DNA of 19,119 bases from Lactifluus volemus (taxonomy: Eukaryota > Basidiomycota > Agaricomycetes > Russulales > Russulaceae), in assembly GCA_022376515.1 (NCBI GenBank), contig WTXI01000524.1, positions 1 through 19,119 on the forward strand. Direction: 5' to 3'. The translations under genes and the position numbers were made by a program. The notes beneath the pieces are model-generated. The model ran no database searches. It had not been told where the DNA came from and was given only the letters and a program-made list of their open reading frames with translations. Positions 8,726 to 16,369 of the stretch are shown here, piece after piece (position 1 is the stretch's first letter; every line of letters starts with the position of its first letter).

Positions 8726-10018
8726 TCTTACCCCAGAGCTCTTCGTGCGCCTTTCACAGAAGAGCAGTCACTAGAACAAGAGTAGAGCGCGCTCAAGAGA
8801 AGCACCAGAAGCAGTTAGAAGATGGACGAAACGGAGGGAGTGCGAAGGACCAACGCGCTTTGGAACCAAGTGGTACCACCACGACCGCTGGCGGTCCAGA
8901 AGACCCTGCGGTACACCGAAGCATCCTGCAAATGTACCATGACCACAAGACGGCAGGGCACCCAGGGATCATGAGAACTTGGTCTACAGTCGCCAAGACT
9001 ACTGGTGGCCCACCATGAGAACATTTGTCACCAAGTACGTACAGGGGTGTGCGACCTGCCAAAGTACCAAGAGCGGCACAACCAGGCCTAAGGTCCCCTT
9101 GGTGCCCATCCCCCAAACAAAGCTATGCCCCATACTCGACAATCGCCTAGACCTGATCACAGACCTCCCAGAGTCGCAAGGCTACGATAGCATTCTAACC
9201 ATCACCGACCATGATTGTAGCAAGGCGGCGATCTTTATCCCCTGTAACAAAACCATTGACAGCGAGGGGATCGCGAGGTGTTACGCCAAAGAGGTGTTCC
9301 CCCACTACGGCCCTCCGAGGCGGGTAATTTCAGACCGCGACCCGCGCTTCGCGTCAAAGTGGACAAGGGAATTATGCAGACAATTGGGGATCGACCAGAA
9401 CATCAGTACGGCATACCACCCCAGACAGATGGCCAATCGGAACGAACGAACCAATGGTTAGAACAATACCTGCGCGTCTATGGAAATTCCAACAGAATGA
9501 CTGGGTTAGCTGGTTACCTCTAGCCCAGTTCGTCCACAACTCGTGGATCAATGAAACAACAAAACAAACCCCGTTTGACTTACTCATGGGACACACACCC
9601 GCGGTATGGCAAACCGATAAGGAAGGGAAGATGCCAGCAGTAGAACGGCGCAAAGACTATCTGACGGAGAAACGTAACCAAGCGCGTCAGGCATCCAAAG
9701 GGCGCAAGATCTCCTCCAGAAGCGGAATGTGCGAAAGAAGGGCAGACGAGCATATGAACCTTTCAAGGAAGGAGACCAAGTTTGGCTAGACGGGAAGAAC
9801 CTCAAAACGTCGCATCCCTTCACCAAGTAGCTCCAAAAAGATACGGCCCATTCCCAGTGGTCCAGGTGATCAACCCGGTGGTTTTCAAACTGAAACTCCC
9901 GGATCAGTGGCGTCAAAAACGTGTCCACCCGGTCTTCCATGTGTCCCTTCTATCACCATATAAGGAGACGGAAGAAAATGGGCAGGCCTTCTCGGAACCA
10001 GCCCCAGATGTAATAGAA
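8726..10018 (+). pseudogene. pol: Integrase of element A, broken by multiple frameshifts
   Basis: Continuation of pol spread over three frames. Pieces recognised: an HHCC zinc finger (HDHKTAGH about 8938-8964 in one frame, CATC about 9048 in another), and the catalytic core with D at 9150, D at 9333 and E at 9440. These give DD35E spacing once the frameshift between the last two is bridged. The C-terminal part after 9826 reads KRYGPFPVVQ, a GPY/F-like module, then VHPVFHVSLL. Apparent single-base losses lie at the G run 8698-8701, near 8985, the C run 9419-9422, TT 9487-9488, AAA 9697-9699 and near 9826; 8725-8880 is more scrambled. As read it cannot make an active integrase, although each motif is otherwise well preserved. 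Confidence 0.85.
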
Positions 10019-10190
10019 GGTGAGGAAGAATACGAAGTCGAACAGGTGTTGGACTCAGGCGAAAAGGGGTGGCAAGGGGCGCCTCGAGTACTTCCTGAAG
10101 TGGGAAGGGTATCCCCACGCCCACAACACCTGGGAACCAGCTGACCAGGTACACGCGGACGACCTGGTGGAAGAATTTCACAAACAAAAC
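10019..10190 (+). pseudogene. Chromodomain at the integrase C-terminus, split by a frameshift
   Basis: The first strand (YEVEQVLDS, 10031-10057) is in one frame and the rest (RLEYFLKWEGYPHAHNTWEP, then LVEEFHKQNP) is in another, with an indel near 10060-10075. The aromatic positions of a chromodomain are visible: Y of YEVE, W of KWEGY and W of NTWEP. In chromoviruses this domain reads histone marks and steers integration, often to heterochromatin. Its presence defines the lineage of element A. Confidence 0.85.
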
Positions 10191-11412
10191 CCAACAAAGA
10201 CAGAAGATTATAATAACGGGGGAGGATGGAAGCAGACAATGCAGTTCGCTCCCTCTTCCAAGAGCCTAACGAACCCCCCTTCGTTACCCCTCACTTCCGC
10301 GAGTTCTTCCTCAAACGACAGATCCACATCACCTACGCCCATCATAGCCAGCACAAACACTTCTGTCGGGAGGCCATCTGCGCTTCCCATTACTAACGCC
10401 CCAGTCACCTCGCTTCCTTATACTTGGGAGGAAATTCAATCCGCAAACCTTGACTCACCCTCCCCAAATCTTCCAAGCTTCCCGGGCAGACGCAGACTTC
10501 TTCGATCCCAAACGGAGCATCGCACCACCCCCGGCTCCTTCATAGTTGACTACCGTCAAGTCCGTCTGTGTGCTGGGGATCCCGTATGACTGGCCAGTGG
10601 GGCGCGAAAACAGTTACGAGTGGCCTTACAATCCCTATAAGTACTACGAGGATACCCGACAGTGTCTTCACTGCCTTTTCGACTTCAAGTGGAGAAGGGA
10701 CCACCCCGGAGCCCAGAGACGCACCGCATCTTCACGACGGCCGTAGCACCATGGTTGCCCAAAGGCTGGGTGACTTCGCTAGACCAGAAACCCCTGAAGA
10801 AGAATGGTTTGAAGAAGACGACGAAGGCAGGCTGCAGATCAACCTCCTTCGTGCCCCACGACCCCCGCTGTCGTGGCGGCACAGACAGACGGTTGGGTCC
10901 CGGATCCGCCCCCTCAGACCCGTAGCGTTGGCACCCAGACGACCCCAGTTAGCACGCAGGACGAAGCCATTCAAGCGTTCCCCACCTACGGAACCACCGA
11001 ATATTGGCTCGACCAGAGGGACAGTAATCCCGGGGGTCCTCAGCAGAGAGATCGGGATATGGAGCCACGAGCGCGCCTTACTCTTCACCCACACGGACTT
11101 GATCGCTTGGGACTCGATTCCGGAGGTCTTCAGAGATTCGATTTTCCAAATGACTCTACGCCGCGTAGAGAACTAAAACATTGCCGCTTTCATGACAGGA
11201 TGATGACTCACAACAGCGACGGCTGCCCCTTCCCTCACTTCTCCTGTATGCCAGGGCTTGGGGTGTGTCGCGTCCCTGAAGACCACATATGGCACGGTGG
11301 GGGATGCCTTTTGGATGGCACTGCAGAGGAGATCAAGAAGAAGCGCAAGCAGATGGAGGTCCTGGACACCTGTGTACCCGGCCCGTCCCAGTCACGACGT
11401 AAAACTGACTAA
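10191..11412 (+). pseudogene. Extra ORF after the chromodomain, frameshifted, with a Cys/His-rich end
   Basis: About 1.2 kb between the chromodomain and the 3' LTR stays protein-like but changes frame several times. A Ser/Pro/Thr-rich linker comes first (to about 10560). Then comes a stretch rich in Tyr and Trp (YDWPVGRENSYEWPYNPYKY, about 10579-10640), and an acidic stretch (PETPEEEWFEEDDEGRL). Then comes WDSIPEVFRDSIFQ (ending 11176) and, after one lost base, a Cys/His cluster at 11182-11268 with spacing C-x2-H-x5-H-x4-C-x3-H-x2-C-x6-C. It ends with TAA-type termination near 11412. The cluster suggests zinc or nucleic-acid binding. I do not recognise the family; it sits where some elements carry an env-like gene, but no signal peptide or membrane segment was seen. 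Confidence 0.6.
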
Positions 11413-11435
11413 GGTGGCAGGTGGGACTGCCTTCT

Positions 11436-11445
11436 AGAGAGGGGG
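11436..11445 (+). other. Polypurine tract of element A
   Basis: AGAGAGGGGG lies three bases (TAT) before the 3' LTR, the place expected for the plus-strand primer. Confidence 0.75.
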
Positions 11446-11448
11446 TAT

Positions 11449-11963
11449 TGTTACGGAATGCAGGACAAGTTGGACCTTATGCTTCCTACACACGCTTACT
11501 CATCCTGATGACGTCCCTTCCACATGGCTCTTATTGTGCTGACGGATTCTATTGTTCCGACTCCCTATTGTCTGTCCCGTTTTGTCCAGTGTTATTGTCC
11601 CGAGTCTCTATTGTTCGCGTTCGTTATTGTTCTTGACTTCATGCCTATTGTCCACCCTAGTTTGGTAGAACAATTAGCATAAACTGTATAAATAGGCCTC
11701 CGCTGGTAGCTTGTACCCCAGCTTCGGCTTTAACCCAAATCGACTCGTTTCACTCTCCAGAAAGACAGAACTTCTCCTCTCCTCTTCCCTCTCTTCTCTT
11801 ACCCTCCTATACGCCCTAGTAGGGTTATCGAAGCTTGGTGGTTGTGCTACAACACCACAGGGCTCAGCGCGTCGACACTTAGAGTGTCCCTGAACCCAGG
11901 TCTTAGGAGAGACCAGAACAACCAGAACCCTAGTTGGGACCCGGCCCTAGTCGAGCCGTAACA
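11449..11963 (+). repeat. 3' LTR of element A (515 bp)
   Basis: It has the same TGTTACGG and CCGTAACA ends as the 5' LTR. Compared with it, the first 95 bp are identical, the next roughly 176 bp carry about 11 differences (nearly all transitions), and the U5 part carries about 35 plus small indels. The TATA box, the 12-nt self-primer sequence (11720-11731), the TATTGT array and the three hairpin shapes are all kept. The base after the LTR (11964) is already within the pol reading frame of element B. Confidence 0.95.
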
Positions 11964-14900
11964 CAGGGTGCGCGCAACATTCGACGACGGTGCAATGATT
12001 TGCGCCATGAGCACAACAGTCTTCGAGAAGGTCAGGCACCGATTAGGTGCATGGGCACCATCAAAACGTGCCCTACGCATGGCCAACGGAACCCTAACGA
12101 AGTCAGAAGCGAGCTGGACAGGCACCGTAGAGCTAGAAGGCGTAAAGACGACAGGCACATTCGAGGTCTTCGATAGTGCAGGAGGATGGTCGTTTCTACT
12201 GGGCAAGCCCATGCTCCAATCGTTCCGAGCATGCCACAACTACAAGAAAGGCAAAATTCAGGTGCATGACGAGAATAGAAGCACAATACTGACAAACCAA
12301 ATAGACAGTGCATACTACGCGAAAAGGGCCAGCTGCGGACTGCCAGCGACAGCAGACTGGAAGCAGAACGTAGCGGCGCAAAGGGACACAGCCGCAGTTG
12401 CGACCATAAGCGAACAAAGGAAAGATAACGGGTGAAGCAGCAGCCATGAGGACAGACACCAGACCCAGGCGGAGCCAGAAACGCCAGCGTGCCAAGTCAA
12501 TCCGTTCCATCCGAAGCGCGTGGAAGCAATATTGAAGGCGATCAAGATTGGGGATGGCCTGGATGACGCCGAACGGGAACAAGTGCGCCAGCTAGTGGGA
12601 GCATACGCCGATTGCTTCGCCCTCTCAGTGCGTGAGGTGACGCTGGCAAAAGACGCAAAGCTCCACCTCGGGATACCACCAGATGCCCAGTTGCCAACAA
12701 AGGCACGCCAGCGCACATTCACGCCGCCCCAAAGACGCTACCTGCACAAAAAGGTCCTAGAAATGCAAGACGTGGGCATCATCGAATGAGCCGATCTGGC
12801 AAAGATCAAGTGCGTGTCAGCGACCACGCTCGGGCAGAAACAACACGAAGGAATGGGACTAACACTGGAGGAGCTCCAGCACAAGGTAAACAAAGAATGT
12901 GAGGCAGCAGGACTGACACCCCACTTCCAGGTACCACTGGAACACATACGCGCAAGCGCAGAAGCAAGTACGACACAGAAAGAGCAAAAATGGAGAATAT
13001 GCCAGGACTTCTGTGAAGTAAACAAGTTCTCGAAGGTAGCCCCGATGCCGCAGGGGGACATACGGGCGAAACAGCACCGGCTGAGCGGCCACAAGTACGT
13101 GAGCGTAGTAGACTTTGCTTCGGGATTCTACGCTGTTGAAATCAACCAGGAATCCCGACCCTACACGGCATTCTACATAGAAGGCCTCGGGCATTTCTGG
13201 TACGCAAGGATGCCATTCGGATTAATGGGAGCGCCGACAGCGTTTGCGGCCATGGCAGCGGGCCACCTTCATGATCTCATCGCAGAGGAGACACTCGAGA
13301 TCTTCGTGGATGACGGAGGCACAGTGGCGGACACGTTCGACGAGATGAAGAGGAAGCTGACACGGATCTTGAATCGGGTCTGTGACCGAAAGCTGTCGCT
13401 GTCGGCAGCCAAGTCGCAGCTGTTCATGTCCGAGGCAATGTTTGTGGGAGCACGAGTAGGTGCGGAAGGGGTGCTCCCAGACCTCACGAAGCTCACCGCA
13501 ATCGTGGACTGAAGGAGGCCAAACAATGCACTAAACCTAGTGTCATTCTTAGGCCTCACAGGGCACTTCCAGGATCTCATACGGGGATACGCGCAAGTCG
13601 AGGGCCCACTGCGGGACTTACTGGGGGAGGTCAAGCTACCCCAGCCATGCACGAAATCGTCATATCGGAGAGTAATGGCAGCCCACGAACTGGAAAGTAG
13701 GTGGAAAGAAGAACACACGAACGCATTTTTGAACCTGAAGATCGCGATAACGTCGGAACTGATACTACGTGGACCACGGTGGGACGGCACACCATTCGTG
13801 GTAACAACGGATGGCTCCAAAGACGGGTTCGCAGGAGTCCTAGCTCAGAGATTTCCGCACACGAGGCCAGACAGGACGATAAAGCACAAGCTACACCCGA
13901 TAGCATTTGCGTCGAAGCGCACATCAGCATCCGAAGCTAAGTACAAGCCATTCCTGCTAGAATTTGCGGCACTCAAGTTCGCTCTAGACAAGTTCACAGA
14001 CACCATCTGGGGCTTCCCAGTTGAAATCGAAACAGACTGCCAAGCCCTTCAAGACACCCTACTTAGCGAAAAGCCAAGTGCAGTGCACGCAAGGTGGTGA
14101 GATGGCATCCTAGCTCACCAAATCATAGATGTGCGGCACGTACCAGGGAAGATCAACGTGGTCGCAGACGGGCTCAGCAGGCAATGGGAAGGACAGCAAC
14201 CAACAGGCGAGGACGGAAGCGAGTGGACAGTAAACCCGGACAGAGATGACCAAGTGGGGCTCGTTAACGACATCCTATTGACGGTAGAAGGCGGGACACA
14301 AGAGCAAGTCAAAGCCCTCCGCGATCGTCTCCAAAACGAACACCTGTTCGTGGAGGTGGTGGACGCCATAGTGGGACAGGACAAGGCAGGGACAGTGCAG
14401 GACAGAATGAGAGCGCGACATCGAGCATCCCAGTACATATTAGAAGAGGGGAAGCTTTGGAAGCTCCATGGGGGCACAAGCACACGCGCATGGACAAGAA
14501 CAGAATGCATGTCGCGGAAGGAGGCAGAAGCGTTGGCAAACGAGCAGCATCAGCAAGGTGGCCACATGGGGTGAGACACCATCAAGATCGCGCTGACGGA
14601 TAAGATCACCAGCCGGGACCTTGATCTCACCATCACGAAAGCAATCAGGAGTTGCACGCAGTGCAAGAGCTTCGGACCCACATGGCTAAACGCCCTCCTC
14701 CAACCAATAACCAGATGGCACCCATTTGAAATGCTGGTGGGGGACTACCTATCCATGCCCACAGGCAAGGGTGGGTACCACACAATCGGCCTCTATTTAG
14801 ACACGTTCTCGCAACATATCTGGGCCTTCAAGTACAAAACAGCAGGGTCAGTGCGAACCACGGTCGACGCGCTCAGCACAATCAGCAGGCACTTCGTGGC

Positions 14901-15801
14901 GCCCGAGACATTCATGACTGACAGTGGGTCGCATTTCAACAATGCCACAGTAAAAGAATTTTGCGACACCAACAGGTGCAAGCACCACATAACACCGGCA
15001 TACTCACCGTGGGTCAATGGGCTAGTGGAGGGCACAAACAGAATCTTGCTACACGTCTTGAAACACATGTGCGCACCGAAGGTTGGAGAACAGGACGACG
15101 ACGGGACTTGGGCGGATCTGCCCAAGGCATGGCCCGACAACCTCGATGCCGCAGTCTTAGCGCTGAACAGGCGCATCCTACCGGCACTCAAATTCACGCC
15201 CAAAGAACTACTGCTGGGCATCGCGATCAACACCCCAAGAACGACGCTTGAGGCAGCGGGGAGGAGCACCCCAACTGCAGCAGAAGCGGCGGTACATATG
15301 GCGTATGCGGCACAGCAGAGGATCGACGGGTACGAAGCAGTAGTCAAGCACGCAACCAGCCAGAAGAGCGCGTACGATGGAAGGATAGCAAAGAAATCAG
15401 GTGAGGTAGAGTTCCGCATAGGGCAGCTAGTTCAAATCTACCGCAGCGACCTGGATTACACCTTCAAGACGGAACACAAGATGATCCCAAAATGGTCCCA
15501 ACCATATCGCATCCGAGCCCGTATCAGAAACGCGTACAAACTCGAACGGACGGACGGCGGGGAAATCGAAGGAGAGTTCAGCATGCGGCAACTAAGGGAG
15601 TTCATCCCGAAGCCAGGAGGGAGGTCAGACACAAACCAAAAGGACTGGTTGAAGGATAACCCGGAAAGCGAGGAGGCAAAAGCGGTGCGGACACCGCTAT
15701 TCGTGAGGGGGGAGCATGGAATGGGGATAAAGAGACAGGCGGGGCAAGAGGCGCAAAGCGAAGGCGAGGCGAGAGAGCATGTAGCTAGACCGCTGATGTA
15801 A
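11964..15801 (+). mobile_element. Element B: 5'-truncated Ty3/gypsy retrotransposon remnant
   Basis: Pol of a second gypsy lineage, clearly different from A in sequence and without a chromodomain. It begins abruptly at the end of A's 3' LTR, inside the protease; no gag, primer site or 5' LTR of B is seen anywhere in the window. No 3' LTR could be identified after the final TAA at 15799-15801. The organisation suggests that A once inserted into B's protease region and that the left half of B was later lost. Confidence 0.85.
11964..15801 (+). pseudogene. pol: Pol of element B (protease-RT-RNase H-integrase), one frame with five TGA stops
   Basis: A single reading frame of about 1,279 codons without any indel. 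Internal stops lie at 12433, 12787, 13510, 14098 and 14572, all TGA. Domains in order: aspartic protease with DDG at 11983-11991 in place of the usual D-S/T-G; RT with its first Asp at 13111 (VDFASGFYAVEI), MPFGLMGAP and FVDD at 13303-13314; RNase H (TTDGSKDGF, LLEFAALKFALD, ETDCQAL); a zinc finger (H-H-C-C, ending SCTQCKSFG); and an integrase core with D14743, D14920 and E15028, the last two 35 residues apart. A GPY/F-like stretch follows (WSQPYRIRARIRNAYKLE), then a charged tail. The conserved context around the stops suggests lost Arg (CGA) or Trp (TGG) codons. It was probably inactivated by point mutation alone. Confidence 0.88.
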
Positions 15802-16369
15802 GCATGAGAACAAGGTTCTTGACCCGAAACTTCACCGAGAGTGGCAGAACACGCCCTTCCACCGTGGTCGATCTAGGATCGCAATAACTATTAGCCACCC
15901 ACAGCTTCAGCGCTGAAGCTTCGTGACCTCTGAGAGCGCAAATATTTGTTTGGATTAAGCAGTCGGGCTTTCCCTTGAAAATTTGCGTGTCTCATTCTCC
16001 TTTACACTAGCGTGGCTTGACTTTACGCTTGATATGCGCGGGGCAACCTGGCGGTACTAAATCATCGATTGAAGTTCTGGCTCACCTTTCTAGTCATCTC
16101 GCTTGGACCCCAAGCGCGCACTGCCTCGAACGGCAGGGCGAACGGAGTTGAAGGGCGCCATAAAATCATGAGCTCTGTGATCGTAAATATTTCTTTTTTT
16201 TTTTTGGAAAGGTGGTAAGCAGTCGTACGAGCGCCATTCAATTCCACTTCCGCGTCCAGGAACGTGTCAGCTTGTGTTGTCTTGTTTGTCCTCAATCAAG
16301 AATCGCCTCGTGATTGCCTCAATCTCTCATACTCTGCCCTCTTATCAATATTTCGATCAACACCCCCAG
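15802..16369. other. Non-coding stretch between element B and NLR gene 2
   Basis: Contains an 18-bp palindrome (15903-15920), a run of 12 T (16194-16205), and the leader and presumed promoter of NLR gene 2. No LTR of element B was recognised. Leader words shared with NLR gene 1 lie at 16310-16331. Short open frames here lack any motif. Confidence 0.5.
15903..15920. repeat. 18-bp perfect palindrome
   Basis: AGCTTCAGCGCTGAAGCT reads the same on both strands. It lies 100 bp after the end of element B's pol. It could be a protein-binding site or part of a lost LTR or terminator region; nothing here decides. Confidence 0.85.

Larger units (their letters stand above)
4210..11963 (+). mobile_element. 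LTR retrotransposon A: Ty3/gypsy chromovirus, 7754 bp
   Basis: Bounded by LTRs 4210-4725 and 11449-11963, both TGTTACGG...CCGTAACA. Internal order is primer site, gag, protease, reverse transcriptase, RNase H, integrase, chromodomain, extra ORF, polypurine tract. RT before integrase places it in Ty3/gypsy (Metaviridae), and the chromodomain after integrase places it among chromoviruses. A self-complementary primer site directly after the LTR suggests the Tf1/sushi-type self-priming mode. Gag and PR-RT-RH are open over about 3.4 kb, while integrase onward is broken by many 1-2 nt indels, so this copy is not autonomous as read. The five bases outside each end (AAGGC left, CAGGG right) differ, so no target-site duplication is visible, and the LTRs are only about 90% identical by eye. 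Confidence 0.95.

Noticed and set aside
10568..11412. An envelope-like gene in element A
   Set aside because: The position fits, but no signal peptide, membrane segment or fusion-type motif is visible.
4205..11968. A 5-bp target-site duplication around element A
   Set aside because: AAGGC and CAGGG do not match, and shifting the LTR ends by a base does not create a match.
12433..14574. TGA read as an amino acid (selenocysteine or recoded) in element B
   Set aside because: Fungi in general lack the selenocysteine system, host genes here use TGA as a stop, and the contexts fit lost Arg or Trp codons.
14793..15419. A 208-codon open frame on the minus strand across element B integrase
   Set aside because: It is the antisense of a clearly recognisable integrase core.
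15802..16300. A 3' LTR of element B
   Set aside because: No TG...CA unit, polypurine tract plus repeat, or second copy could be found in the window.
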